Shown one piece after another: positions 44,837 through 53,992 of a stretch of DNA of 64,000 nt; positions within the stretch are counted from its first letter, which is position 1; each line of letters starts with the position of its first letter. Made by a program: the position numbers and the translations under genes. A model generated the notes under the pieces. That model saw only the letters and a list, made by a program, of their open reading frames with translations, had not been told where the DNA came from and did not search any database. The DNA is from Nonlabens dokdonensis DSW-6. GTDB taxonomy: Bacteria > Bacteroidota > Bacteroidia > Flavobacteriales > Flavobacteriaceae. Location of the stretch: contig NC_020156.1 of assembly GCF_000332115.1 (NCBI RefSeq), positions 744,001-808,000 of the forward strand, written 5' to 3'.

Positions 44837-44852
44837 TGGTGCATCTATTGCA
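44837..44852 (+). promoter_or_regulatory. Candidate sigma-54 (-24/-12) promoter
   Basis: TGGTGCATCTATTGCA fits the RpoN -24/-12 pattern (TGG-C, five bases, TTGCA) with correct GG to GC spacing. It lies 46 bp before the 4HB sensor gene, the first gene of an operon that includes an NtrC-type activator. This suggests autoregulation by sigma-54. Confidence 0.62.
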
Positions 44853-44898
44853 TTAAGCCATTAGTGAATAACACAAATTGTGTCCAAAACTTAGAACT

Positions 44899-45537
44899 AT
44901 GTCAAAAAAGAATTCATTTCGAAGTCGTCTTAATATTGTATTGGGACTTATAGCGGTTTTTCTGCTAATTTTAGGAACTAACCGAATAGACAAACGTCAT
45001 TTTGAAGCAGCACAAACAGCTGTCACTTCAGTATATGAAGACAGAGTACTCGCTCAAGACTATATCTATAAGTTGAGCAATCTCATTCATAAGAAACAAC
45101 TCAATTTTCAGAATGGTTCCGAAACTGTGAACAACTCTATTAATAAGGAAGTACAAACTTTAATTGACCTATTTTCTGAAACCAAACTAACGATTAATGA
45201 ATCTAAGACATTCAAGGATTTAAAGAGCGATTTTGAAAGTTTGAAATCAAAAGAAAACAGCTATTACAAGAGTATGAAAAACATTGAGTTTACGGATAGC
45301 ACTGCACCAGCAGCACCAACGGCCCTTTATAATGAACTTGCTACACTTCAATCAGACTTAGATAATCTGGCACTTATTCAGGTCGGCGAAAGTAAATCTG
45401 TTTTGAGTACTGCACAGAAATCTCTCGATATGAGTAATCTAATGTCCAGTATGGAAGTCTATTCTTTGCTGGTAATCGGGATTATCATTTTAGTGGCTAC
45501 TTTTTACAGAGTTGGAAAATCAAGGGTATCAGAATAA
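44899..45537 (+). CDS. Membrane protein with four-helix-bundle (4HB_MCP-like) sensor domain
   Basis: I chose ATG 44899 (212 aa). The protein has an N-terminal helix (about 9-28), a long helical extracytoplasmic domain (about 30-180) and a C-terminal helix (about 184-203), as in the 4HB ligand-binding module of chemoreceptors, but with no HAMP, kinase or methyl-accepting part. It may sense an envelope signal and pass it to the soluble kinase encoded three genes downstream. Confidence 0.7.
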   Translation: MSKKNSFRSRLNIVLGLIAVFLLILGTNRIDKRHFEAAQTAVTSVYEDRVLAQDYIYKLSNLIHKKQLNFQNGSETVNNSINKEVQTLIDLFSETKLTINESKTFKDLKSDFESLKSKENSYYKSMKNIEFTDSTAPAAPTALYNELATLQSDLDNLALIQVGESKSVLSTAQKSLDMSNLMSSMEVYSLLVIGIIILVATFYRVGKSRVSE

Positions 45538-45558
45538 ATTAGTCTTAATAATATAATT

Positions 45559-45858
45559 ATGAAAACAAACACCCAATTTGTGCAAATGGCACATAGTCCT
45601 TCAATGCAAGCTTTTGTAGAAAAAAAACTATCAAAGCTGTACAATAAATACAGCTGGATTATCAAAACCGATGTAGCGTTTAAACAAGAAAATAATGACA
45701 GCAAAAAGGGTAAAATCTGTACGATGGAAGTAAGTGTGCCTGGTCCCAAAATTTTTGCGTCTGCAAACGAGCATAACTATGAACTTGCGGTCTCAACAGC
45801 AATAGATAGCTTAAACATACAGCTGGAAAAACGTAAATCTGTAATGGTTGAATATTAA
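45559..45858 (+). CDS. hpf: Short hibernation-promoting factor / RaiA-type protein
   Basis: This 99-aa protein fits the ribosome-hibernation (sigma-54 modulation/S30EA N-terminal) domain: a beta strand with VQMAHSPSMQAFVEKKLSKL, then EVSVPGPKIFASANEHNYELAVSTAIDSLNIQLEKRK. It binds 30S/70S ribosomes and keeps them inactive in stationary phase. The short form lacks the C-terminal dimerisation domain. It lies 21 bp after the 4HB gene. Confidence 0.8.
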   Translation: MKTNTQFVQMAHSPSMQAFVEKKLSKLYNKYSWIIKTDVAFKQENNDSKKGKICTMEVSVPGPKIFASANEHNYELAVSTAIDSLNIQLEKRKSVMVEY

Positions 45859-45891
45859 AATTATACACTTTAACAACTTCTAAATCTTTAT

Positions 45892-47184
45892 ATGACAAAA
45901 AGCATATTATCACCCTTTCAAAAATTTATTAAAATAGAATCCCTAAGTGGGATTCTGCTTTTAGGTGCTACCATCATCGCTCTTATCTGGGCAAACTCGC
46001 CCTACGCGGGTAATTATGAAGCCATCTGGAATTATGAGTTGGGAATAACCACTCAAAGCTTTGAATTTACAAAACCACTTATTCTCTGGATAAATGATGG
46101 TTTGATGGCCGTTTTCTTTTTTCTTATAGGACTTGAGATAAAAAGAGAAGTTTTAATAGGAGAACTAAATACAGCTAAAAAATTAGCATTCCCTTTGTTT
46201 GGGGCACTGGGCGGAATGATTATTCCCATTGCACTATTTTTCATCATCAATCAAAATCCAGAAACACAAGTCGGTTGGGGCATCTCTATGGCGACAGATA
46301 TTGCATTTTCGCTTGCCGTATTAAATGCGTTGGGTAAGCGCATTCCGTTGAGCTTAAAAATTTTCCTTACCGCCTTTGCCATTGTTGATGATTTAGGAGC
46401 TGTTATGGTTATTGCTCTATTTTATAGTGGCGCTATTAATATGGTTTTACTTGCAATTGCTTTCGGTATTTTAGGATTATTGTATGTGCTTGCAGCTCGT
46501 CAATATTTTTCAAAATTTGTACTCTTAGTAGCAGGAATAATTGTGTGGTTCTTATTTCTCAAAGCAGGAATTCACCCTACTATTGCAGGAATATTGCTGG
46601 CGTTCTCGGTTCCAGTAAGACAAAAAATGGTCACAGATGATTTTATAAAATCGTTGGGAACTATATACAGCGACTTTAAAAATGCCCGCATCCTTAAAAA
46701 ACCCATATTATCACGGCAACAACTTGCGCAACTTAATAATCTGGATGAAACCACAGACCAGTTTCGCTCGCCATTGCAAAGTTTAGAGCACGACCTGCAC
46801 GGTTGGGTAGCCTATTGCATCATACCCATATTTGCGCTGGCAAATGCAGGAATTTCCATAAATGGATTAGAATCATTAGATATGTCACTTGCAGTTACTA
46901 TTGCTGTTGCTTTAGTTCTGGGAAAAGGAATTGGCGTGAGCGGTATCGTTCTATTAGCTCAAAAGTTAAAATGGATAACAATCCCAAATGACATAAGAAA
47001 AAAACAAATTATTGGCGTTTCCTTTCTTGCTGGTATAGGCTTTACAATGGCGATATTCATTGGGAATTTAGCCTTTTCATCATCTGTTTATTTGAACTCT
47101 GCAAAAATGGGAATCCTCATTGGGTCATTTATTGCAGCGATTATTGGTTACGTTATTTTACGTCAGACACCTAAAATTCACTAA
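45892..47184 (+). CDS. nhaA: Na+/H+ antiporter NhaA
   Basis: This 430-aa inner-membrane antiporter exchanges Na+ (or Li+) for H+ and controls internal pH and sodium. The paired transport aspartates are in IVDDLGAVMVIALFY. Other family blocks are LWANSPYAGNYEAIW, GLMAVFFFLIGLEIKRE, HPTIAGILLAFSVP and ALANAGIS. The domain is complete with about 11-12 helices. It lies between HPF and the kinase gene, which supports a stress-related operon. Confidence 0.93.
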   Translation: MTKSILSPFQKFIKIESLSGILLLGATIIALIWANSPYAGNYEAIWNYELGITTQSFEFTKPLILWINDGLMAVFFFLIGLEIKREVLIGELNTAKKLAFPLFGALGGMIIPIALFFIINQNPETQVGWGISMATDIAFSLAVLNALGKRIPLSLKIFLTAFAIVDDLGAVMVIALFYSGAINMVLLAIAFGILGLLYVLAARQYFSKFVLLVAGIIVWFLFLKAGIHPTIAGILLAFSVPVRQKMVTDDFIKSLGTIYSDFKNARILKKPILSRQQLAQLNNLDETTDQFRSPLQSLEHDLHGWVAYCIIPIFALANAGISINGLESLDMSLAVTIAVALVLGKGIGVSGIVLLAQKLKWITIPNDIRKKQIIGVSFLAGIGFTMAIFIGNLAFSSSVYLNSAKMGILIGSFIAAIIGYVILRQTPKIH

Positions 47185-47213
47185 TTTGTAAACGCAAAAA
47201 GTTGTAAATAGTA

Positions 47214-48308
47214 ATGAATTTTGAACAAAAAAATAATACAGAAGCAGCCTTAAAAGAGCGTATTAAAGAGCTTACCTGCCTTTATGAGGTGTCTTCAATA
47301 ATCTCTAATGTAGCGGTGGAACAAATGCAACAGAGCCTTGACGCCATTGCTTATAGTCTTAAAAAGGGATTTCAATTTCCTGAACAGACTGAGATTCATA
47401 TTGAGACATCTATATGTTCAGCCAGAACTGGCGCTATTGACCAATCAATCAATTTAACTGCACAGATTCAAGTATTTAATAAACCTGAAGGAACAATAAT
47501 CGCCTCGTTAAAAGATGATAAAAGCTCTTTTTTAAAAGAAGAAAAGCAGTTACTCGATAATGTTGCTTTGAAAATAGGTAACCTCATAGAGCGTATTGAA
47601 ATACAGCAAAACGAGACCTCGCTTAAAAGGCAAATGGAGCGTGCAGACCGTTTAGGGATTTTGGGCGAGATAACCGCTGGTATTGCTCACGAGCTCAACA
47701 CACCGCTGGCAAATATTTTAGGGTTTGCAGAGTTGTTACAAGACGAATTTTCACATAATAAAAGCGCTACAGAAGATTTAGATAAAATTATCAAGAACGC
47801 AATATTTTCGCGTGAAGTGGTTAAAAAACTATTGTTCTTTTCGTGCGAAATGCCGCAGGAAATGCAAGAGGTAAACTTAGTATCAAGTATTAAAAACTCA
47901 TTGTCTTTACTGGACGCATCCTTTAAAAAAGCAAACGTAAAATATCTTGTAAAAATTCAAGATGAAGAGCTTCTGATTAAGGCAGATAAGATTCAGCTTA
48001 CTCAAATTATATTCAACCTTATTATTAATGCTATTTATTTTACGCCAGCTAATGGTTTAGTAACTATAGCAGCAACAGCGTCTAAAAAACATATCATTCT
48101 TAAAGTTACAGACGAAGGCACAGGCTTATCTGAAGATGCAATTGAAAAGGTATTTCAGCCTTTTTTTACAACTAAACCTACAGGCGATGGCACAGGTTTA
48201 GGGCTAAGTGTGGTACACGGTATTGTGACAAGTCATAAAGGAACCATTACAGTAGAAAATAACAAAAACAAAGGCGCTACTTTTACGGTAAGCCTTCCTA
48301 AATCATAA
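47214..48308 (+). CDS. Soluble sensor histidine kinase
   Basis: This 364-aa protein has no transmembrane helices. The N-terminal part (about 10-135) is GAF-like (ELTCLYEVSSIIS... ). HisKA has phospho-acceptor H159 in GIAHELNTPLANILGF, and the ATPase domain shows NLIINAIYFTP, DEGTGLSEDAIEKVFQPFFTTK and GTGLGLSVVHGIV. It probably phosphorylates the NtrC-type regulator 7 bp downstream. A soluble sensor suggests a cytoplasmic cue, or input from the 4HB protein of the operon. Confidence 0.9.
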   Translation: MNFEQKNNTEAALKERIKELTCLYEVSSIISNVAVEQMQQSLDAIAYSLKKGFQFPEQTEIHIETSICSARTGAIDQSINLTAQIQVFNKPEGTIIASLKDDKSSFLKEEKQLLDNVALKIGNLIERIEIQQNETSLKRQMERADRLGILGEITAGIAHELNTPLANILGFAELLQDEFSHNKSATEDLDKIIKNAIFSREVVKKLLFFSCEMPQEMQEVNLVSSIKNSLSLLDASFKKANVKYLVKIQDEELLIKADKIQLTQIIFNLIINAIYFTPANGLVTIAATASKKHIILKVTDEGTGLSEDAIEKVFQPFFTTKPTGDGTGLGLSVVHGIVTSHKGTITVENNKNKGATFTVSLPKS

Positions 48309-48315
48309 AGTTTTA

Positions 48316-49647
48316 ATGCAGCTAAAAAAAGAAAATATATTAATAGTAGATGATGACATCAATATCCTTGAGTTATTGCAGCGTCACTTACAATCGTGGA
48401 GTTACCATACGTATAAAGCGGTTTCCGTAAAAGAGGCTGTTCAGATTTTGAGGGATACAAAAATCGACCTTCTCATTACCGATTTAAAAATGCCAGAAGT
48501 TGATGGGTCAGAACTCATAAAATTCGTCTCAGAACACTATCCTGCGCTGCCCAAACTGGTCGTAACGGGCTATCCATCCATACAAGATTCTCTCGCTGCT
48601 ATTAAATCTGGTGTTGCAGATTACCTTACTAAGCCTTTTACAAAGGACGAGCTTAAGACTGCGATTGATAAATCTTTAGGAAAGAAGCAAGTTTCAAATA
48701 CTAACGCTTTCGCGAAAGCGGAAACAACAAAAGACAACGCCTACGGAGAAATCATAGGAGCATCAGAAAAGATTAACGATGTCATCCAAATCATAGAACG
48801 TGTCAAAGATAACAAAGCCACCATTTTTATAAAAGGGGAAAGCGGTACAGGAAAAGAACTCGTTGCTCGTGCCATACATTATCAAGGAAAATTCTCAAGA
48901 GCGCCATTTATAGCCGTAAACTGTGGCGGAATCCCAGAAAACTTATTGGAAGCTGAACTTTTTGGATACACAAAAGGTGCGTTTACAGGAGCCGATAAAA
49001 ACCGTGAAGGATTCTTTCAGGCAGCCAACGGTGGTACAATCTTTCTCGATGAAATAGGAAATGCCTCAAAAGCAGTACAAACACGATTATTACGTGTACT
49101 TCAAGAAAAAGAAGTAGTAAAAGTTGGAGCTCAAAAAGCAGATAAAATTGATGTTCGTATTGTTGCAGCCACTAACAGCGACCTCAAGGAAATGATTAAA
49201 AAAGACACCTTTAGGGAAGACCTCTATTACCGTCTTACCGTTGTTGAAATTAACGTAGCACCATTACGGGAGCGCAAAGAAGATATACCGCTACTCACAG
49301 ATAAATTCCTGTTTAAATATGGCGTTGAATATAAAGACCGTTTTGTGCGCGTCTCGCCAGAGGCAGCAGAGATTTTACAACGTTATGACTGGCCAGGTAA
49401 TATACGTGAGTTAGAAAACGTGGTGCAACGCGCCGTCATAATGTGCGACCGCACTATAGAAGTAGAACATTTACCGGACAGCCTGAAATTTAATATCGAT
49501 TTTCCAGAAGATGCTTTACTACCATTAAAGGAAATTGAAAAAAAGTACATCCTGAAAGTCCTCAACGCAACTAATAACAACAAGACTAAAGCTGCTGAAA
49601 TTTTAGGGATTACACGCAAGACTTTGAGGAGTAAGATGGAGGATTGA
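48316..49647 (+). CDS. NtrC-type sigma-54-dependent response regulator
   Basis: This 443-aa protein contains a receiver domain (1-120; acidic pocket D12-D14, phospho-site D56 in LLITDLKMPE), an AAA+ sigma-54-interaction domain (Walker A GESGTGKE, 174-181; GAFTGA loop, 221-226; LDEIGN) and a Fis-type helix-turn-helix at the end (NKTKAAEILGITRKTLRSKM). It should activate sigma-54 promoters; two candidates lie in this window (44837 and 51750). A palindrome copy encodes NAFAKAET in the linker. Tail-to-tail with the next gene, 2 bp apart. Confidence 0.94.
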   Translation: MQLKKENILIVDDDINILELLQRHLQSWSYHTYKAVSVKEAVQILRDTKIDLLITDLKMPEVDGSELIKFVSEHYPALPKLVVTGYPSIQDSLAAIKSGVADYLTKPFTKDELKTAIDKSLGKKQVSNTNAFAKAETTKDNAYGEIIGASEKINDVIQIIERVKDNKATIFIKGESGTGKELVARAIHYQGKFSRAPFIAVNCGGIPENLLEAELFGYTKGAFTGADKNREGFFQAANGGTIFLDEIGNASKAVQTRLLRVLQEKEVVKVGAQKADKIDVRIVAATNSDLKEMIKKDTFREDLYYRLTVVEINVAPLRERKEDIPLLTDKFLFKYGVEYKDRFVRVSPEAAEILQRYDWPGNIRELENVVQRAVIMCDRTIEVEHLPDSLKFNIDFPEDALLPLKEIEKKYILKVLNATNNNKTKAAEILGITRKTLRSKMED

Positions 49648-49649
49648 AA

Positions 49650-51539
49650 CTATTTCTTTTTCAACTTTGCCACAGCACTTATTTTTGTCAGGTATTTTAT
49701 ATTTTTTGAGTCTGTGCTGTCGTCCAAAATATTCTCTATTTTTTGAGTTACATTCCTAACGGAGGCATCTTGATTAATCAATTTAGTTCCTGATTTTGTG
49801 ACTGAAAATAATGTGCCTAACCCAGGTAATCCAGTGAATAGTCCTACCGCATCCAATAACAGATTTGTACCTAAATCGATAACACCAGTACTTTTCTTTT
49901 TTCTATTCACTTTGGCGGCAACTTTTTTGTTATAAAATTCTATCTTTTTTAAGCGCTCTTTTTCATCTAAATGAGCTAATGATTCTATAAGCGCTTTGCT
50001 ATTTGGAAAGACAACATCTTGTGACAAATGAGATTCCAGTTCTGTAATTGATATAAAATCATTGACTTCAATCAAGTCAATGGGATTTATGATTGGCACA
50101 CCTGTCTGAGCTCTTTTATCATTTTCAACAAAACTTTTGAGATTCTGAGGTGTTGCATTTTTATAAAAATTGAGCATTGTTCCCATAGTGCTCGCATAAA
50201 ATTCATCACTGTAATCTTTACCTCTAAACGGGAAGTATGTAGCATTAAGCGAGTGAGCCAAATGTATTGACGGAGAGTTGACGGTATATTCAAATTCTAA
50301 GTCCTTCCCATATGTTGCACTGGCTCCTTTTTCTATTATTTTATTTACTCCATAAACAGAAGCACTAACTAAACCTTTTTCATTCAGTGCCTCAAATGAA
50401 TTTCTAAGTGCTTTTATAGGCCAGACTATTGTGTTGAACAAAGTATTTGGGTCTTTGCCCAATTTTTCTGCAATGGCAGTAGTAAATTTTCTAACGTCCT
50501 TTAAATCGGCTACATCTTTAAAAATGTAGTTGTTGTATTTCTCTACTAAATCAATCTGTTGCATACAAGCCAGAGCTCGTCTTGTGATAACTGCGTTTGG
50601 GTCAATAGCATAAACATCTCTTATAAAACCACCGTCATATCTAAATTCTGGTTGTGTGAGTACTAACATAATACGCTTTCTTTCAACAAGTCCCAAAAAC
50701 TCCTTTCGTTCAATTTTACTTTCTTTTAACCACGCAGCAATATTTTTTTCAAACGGTGGTGTTAGGTATATTACTTCATATAAAAAGAGATGGTTTCTCA
50801 AATCAATATTTGGGAAAATACTATAATCTACATAGCAAGAATAACTATTGTCGTCGTAAAAGTATAAGTCTTTCTTTTTAAAATTACCCTCAAATATTTT
50901 ATCAACCTTGTCATACCACAATGCCTCATCGCGCCTGTAGAATTCTGAGGCTTTTCTATGCGCTAAATTTGAGGCGTAGATAAAATTTACGGGATTGTAA
51001 GTATTCACACGCTCAATATCTGGTTTTTTTTCGTGCTTTTCAACAATTATGTTGAAGTCAATGTTTGTCTTAAGATTCTTTAGGAACTTCTCTAAACGTT
51101 CCTTTTCAAACTTATTGATATAAATAAGTTTCTCTGTATTTCCTTCTTTGATTGAGTAGTCTGCAATATGAATATTTACAACACCAGCCGAATCATTCAG
51201 TTTGTGAAAATTAATTTTTGGAAACTTAGAGTGCAACAGGTTGAACAATGAAATTTTTGACATTGGTATCCCTTCAAAATCTTTAGAAATATCCTTATCT
51301 GCAATAGGTTCTATTATTTCTAAATAGTCATTGGGTCTATTGTTAATAAGCTCAACCACAGCTGATATAAGCCTTATCTCAAAGTTGAATTTTTTCCTAA
51401 ACTCTTCAAATTCATTTGGGAAATCTTCGCTGTAAATTGCAAACTCATTTTCGGTCAAGCGATAAATGATAGTTCTAATCTCTGGATATTCTGCTCTTAA
51501 GTATAAATCGGTTCTGCGTGTTGGACCAGCGTTTGCCAT
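49650..51539 (-). CDS. Large orphan protein of unknown function on the minus strand
   Basis: This 629-aa protein is not recognised. It has no signal peptide, is acidic/basic mixed and mostly helical. The C-terminal region has one hydrophobic Gly/Leu-rich stretch (GTNLLLDAVGLFTGLPGLG, about 570-588), perhaps a membrane-active segment. It is the only minus-strand gene between two plus-strand operons that seem to form one regulon, and it contains no palindrome copy. It may be a later insertion such as a solitary defence or stress gene; the sequence gives no positive proof. Confidence 0.68.
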   Translation of the reverse strand: MANAGPTRRTDLYLRAEYPEIRTIIYRLTENEFAIYSEDFPNEFEEFRKKFNFEIRLISAVVELINNRPNDYLEIIEPIADKDISKDFEGIPMSKISLFNLLHSKFPKINFHKLNDSAGVVNIHIADYSIKEGNTEKLIYINKFEKERLEKFLKNLKTNIDFNIIVEKHEKKPDIERVNTYNPVNFIYASNLAHRKASEFYRRDEALWYDKVDKIFEGNFKKKDLYFYDDNSYSCYVDYSIFPNIDLRNHLFLYEVIYLTPPFEKNIAAWLKESKIERKEFLGLVERKRIMLVLTQPEFRYDGGFIRDVYAIDPNAVITRRALACMQQIDLVEKYNNYIFKDVADLKDVRKFTTAIAEKLGKDPNTLFNTIVWPIKALRNSFEALNEKGLVSASVYGVNKIIEKGASATYGKDLEFEYTVNSPSIHLAHSLNATYFPFRGKDYSDEFYASTMGTMLNFYKNATPQNLKSFVENDKRAQTGVPIINPIDLIEVNDFISITELESHLSQDVVFPNSKALIESLAHLDEKERLKKIEFYNKKVAAKVNRKKKSTGVIDLGTNLLLDAVGLFTGLPGLGTLFSVTKSGTKLINQDASVRNVTQKIENILDDSTDSKNIKYLTKISAVAKLKKK

Positions 51540-51676
51540 AGGTTTTAAAAAATGATGATAGAATCAATATAGTTTAAATTCTTGCAAACTAAAATTATTG
51601 ATACATCAGGTATAAAATAATACTGGTTTAATACTACCCATCTGAGTAATAACTAACCATATCACTTTCTTCATTC

Positions 51677-51692
51677 CGCTTTCGCGAAAGCG
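51677..51692. repeat. Intergenic copy of palindrome CGCTTTCGCGAAAGCG
   Basis: A perfect 16-bp copy lies between the minus-strand orphan gene and the sigma-54-type promoter at 51750. Another intergenic copy is at 59889-59904. Ten further exact or one-mismatch copies lie inside coding sequences (218-232, 2934, 6234, 18479, 21551, 32464, 37228, 41979, 48705 and 53866). Confidence 0.9.
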
Positions 51693-51749
51693 TACAAACC
51701 CATATACAACAAGGGTTTTACAGTACATAACATTTTTCGGCACACCTGC

Positions 51750-51765
51750 TGGCATATAGATTGCC
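51750..51765 (+). promoter_or_regulatory. Candidate sigma-54 (-24/-12) promoter
   Basis: TGGCATATAGATTGCC matches the RpoN consensus TGGCAC-N5-TTGCA at 13 of... all invariant GG and GC positions, with correct spacing. It lies 29 bp before the first gene of the operon at 51795, placing the transcription start near 51776. This is the stronger of the two sites seen. Confidence 0.75.
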
Positions 51766-51794
51766 TATAGTATATCAAACAAAATAATCGCATT

Positions 51795-51974
51795 ATGAAA
51801 CCAAACACATTTAATATTTGCCCTACGTGCATCTTTAGAAACACCTGTGTATTGACTACTCAAAAAAACCAAGTTTGGTCTTGTAGTGAATACCAAGAAG
51901 GAAAAGCTGAAAAGCAGGTCAAACCCATAAAAACAAAATTAAAAAAAGCCCAACCAGAAATGGCAATGGCATAA
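51795..51974 (+). CDS. Small four-cysteine protein
   Basis: ATG 51795 to TAA 51972-51974 encodes 59 aa: CPTC, then NTC and SCSEY, and a Lys-rich tail. Four cysteines (C9, C12, C18, C30) could form a small zinc or Fe-S site. It is the first gene after the sigma-54-type promoter. I recognise a similar layout from small Flavobacteriaceae proteins, but know no function. Confidence 0.62.
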   Translation: MKPNTFNICPTCIFRNTCVLTTQKNQVWSCSEYQEGKAEKQVKPIKTKLKKAQPEMAMA

Positions 51975-52001
51975 ACTATAAATCGAAAAAAAAAGAAAGC
52001 T

Positions 52002-52148
52002 ATGATTTTTAACGCATTATTTACCGCACTTACTGTCGGGCGTATGTCTGAAGCAAAAGTAACTTTTGAACCTGGAAAACCAAGTCCTTTCAGCTACAGA
52101 AACCGAAGTAGGCTACGTCACGGAAATTTAAAACCAAAACTATATTAA
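52002..52148 (+). CDS. Small basic protein, unknown (48 aa)
   Basis: ATG 52002 to TAA 52146-52148 encodes 48 residues with a short hydrophobic start and a basic, Arg/Asn/Pro-rich end (SYRNRSRLRHGNL). It ends 1 bp before the next gene. It shares the promoter at 51750. No motif is recognised. Confidence 0.5.
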   Translation: MIFNALFTALTVGRMSEAKVTFEPGKPSPFSYRNRSRLRHGNLKPKLY

Positions 52149-52149
52149 A

Positions 52150-52515
52150 ATGAAAAAATATTTAATCGCAAGCATCTTGACATTAGGAATGTTAACCGCT
52201 CAAGCACAAGAAAATGACCTTGCAAATTATGAAATTAAAGTAGGAGACACTTTAGAACTCAACGAGCCTAAGTCAGGCAAGTATAAATATGTAAAATTCC
52301 CTAAGCTCAATTTTATAAAGAAGCGAGGCGGCATAGGAAGCCCATCAGATTTAGACGGCGAATATGTGGTTGTGACGAAGGTAAGAACTACTAAAAAGGA
52401 CATTACCAAGATTAAGGTAAAAAGAGCCAATGGCAGAAAGTTTTTTAACGCATACCCAAGTATGACTGTCCATTTTGAAGATGCATTAGGCGCTGGAGAA
52501 GTAAACATCAAGTAA
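52150..52515 (+). CDS. Small exported beta-rich protein
   Basis: This 121-aa protein has a signal peptide (MKKYLIASILTLGMLTAQAQ) and a beta-rich mature part (YEIKVGDTLELNEP, GEYVVVTKVRTTKK, IKVKRANGRKFF). No family is recognised. It is the second candidate envelope protein of the sigma-54 operon and may sit in the periplasm. Confidence 0.65.
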   Translation: MKKYLIASILTLGMLTAQAQENDLANYEIKVGDTLELNEPKSGKYKYVKFPKLNFIKKRGGIGSPSDLDGEYVVVTKVRTTKKDITKIKVKRANGRKFFNAYPSMTVHFEDALGAGEVNIK

Positions 52516-52533
52516 CTACTTAAAATCAAGACA

Positions 52534-52653
52534 ATGAGTATAAACGCAAAGAACGCATTAACTCAAAAGAAGTTAAGCGATAAACAAAGAAGACACGAGT
52601 ATATCATAAGAAAGTATAACGAAAGAAGCGTAACCAACCGCCTCTTCAAATAA
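52534..52653 (+). CDS. Tiny basic protein (39 aa)
   Basis: ATG 52534 to TAA 52651-52653 encodes 39 aa, very basic and helical (LSDKQRRHEYIIRKYNERS). It lies 10 bp before the glutamate dehydrogenase gene. It could be a small regulatory or ribosome-associated protein, or a leader for gdh. Confidence 0.5.
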   Translation: MSINAKNALTQKKLSDKQRRHEYIIRKYNERSVTNRLFK

Positions 52654-52663
52654 ATATAACAAT

Positions 52664-53968
52664 ATGGCCACAATGACCGCAATACCAAAACAGAAAACAA
52701 AGAAAGTCGCCCTTAAGGGAATGATGGACAATGTGATGGAGCAGTTTAACAGCGCTTCAGACCAGATAGAACTACACCCAAACATCAGGAAGATTCTATC
52801 TATTACAAATAATGAAATCGTCGTAAACTTCCCTGTAAAGATGGATAATGGCGAGGTTGAGATTTTTACGGGCTACCGCGTACAGCACAATAATGCATTA
52901 GGACCTTACAAAGGTGGACTGCGCTATCACCCTACGGTAGATATAGATGCTGCAAGAGCACTCGCAATGTGGATGACGTGGAAGACCTCTCTTGCAGGAT
53001 TGCCTTACGGTGGCGGTAAAGGCGGTATTAAACTCGACCCATCTAAGTACTCACAAGGCGAGCTGGAACGCATCACGCGTAGGTTCACATTTGCACTGGC
53101 AGACAATATTGGTCCAGAACACGATATCCCTGCACCAGATGTAAACACAAGTAGCCAGACAATGGCTTGGATAGCAGACACCTATATGAGTACTCGCCCG
53201 CCAGCAGAGCGTACGGCAAACCAGCACGTGGTTACTGGAAAACCAGATGGTAGCGGTGGTCTGGAAGGTCGCGACCGTGCTACAGGTTATGGCGTGTATT
53301 TGAACATTAAATTTTGGGCAGATAAGAACAACGAATCACTTAAAGGTAAAAAGTTTATCGTTCAGGGATTTGGTAACGTGGGCTACTGGGCATCCTATTT
53401 TTTAGAAAAAGATGGCGCAAAACTCGTTGCCGTACAAGATGCATCGGGCAGCATACATAATAGCGATGGGCTATCTGTAAAAGATATATTTAATTACACA
53501 CAGATTAATGATGGAAAAGTAAAAGGTTTTCCAGAGGCGTTTGAACTGGATGATGAAGAATTCTTCTCAACAGACTGCGATATTTGCATACCAGCGGCAT
53601 TGGGCAACCAGATAACTAAGGAAAATGCCTCACAAATCAAGGCACGACTTATTGCCGAAGGTGCAAATGGTCCTACAAATGTAGAAGGCGAGCACGCACT
53701 TTTAGAGCGTGGCGTGACCATAATTCCAGACATCCTTTGCAACTCTGGTGGCGTGATAGCGAGTTACTTTGAGTGGTTGCAGAACCGTAATGGAGAGATT
53801 TGGCAACTGGATGAAGTAATGGCAAAGCTGGATAAGAAGATGAAAGAATCTTTTGATAAGGTATTCGCTTTCGCGAAAGCGGAATCATTAGACCTTAGAA
53901 CCGCAGCCTTTTGTATTGCAATTAAGCGTATAGAAAAGGCTTATATACAACGTGGAATTTTCCCTTAA
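52664..53968 (+). CDS. gdhA: Glutamate dehydrogenase
   Basis: This 434-aa enzyme converts 2-oxoglutarate and ammonia to glutamate and back. The substrate-binding core is LPYGGGKGGIKLDP with the catalytic lysine, followed by DIPAPDVNTSSQTMAW; the nucleotide fold has QGFGNVG. It has the usual length for the hexameric bacterial enzymes; NAD or NADP use cannot be told. A palindrome copy (53866-53881) encodes FAFAKAES. In an operon driven by a sigma-54 promoter it fits nitrogen or energy stress control. Confidence 0.92.
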   Translation: MATMTAIPKQKTKKVALKGMMDNVMEQFNSASDQIELHPNIRKILSITNNEIVVNFPVKMDNGEVEIFTGYRVQHNNALGPYKGGLRYHPTVDIDAARALAMWMTWKTSLAGLPYGGGKGGIKLDPSKYSQGELERITRRFTFALADNIGPEHDIPAPDVNTSSQTMAWIADTYMSTRPPAERTANQHVVTGKPDGSGGLEGRDRATGYGVYLNIKFWADKNNESLKGKKFIVQGFGNVGYWASYFLEKDGAKLVAVQDASGSIHNSDGLSVKDIFNYTQINDGKVKGFPEAFELDDEEFFSTDCDICIPAALGNQITKENASQIKARLIAEGANGPTNVEGEHALLERGVTIIPDILCNSGGVIASYFEWLQNRNGEIWQLDEVMAKLDKKMKESFDKVFAFAKAESLDLRTAAFCIAIKRIEKAYIQRGIFP

Positions 53969-53992
53969 AAATGGGATTTAAAATCTAAAGAA

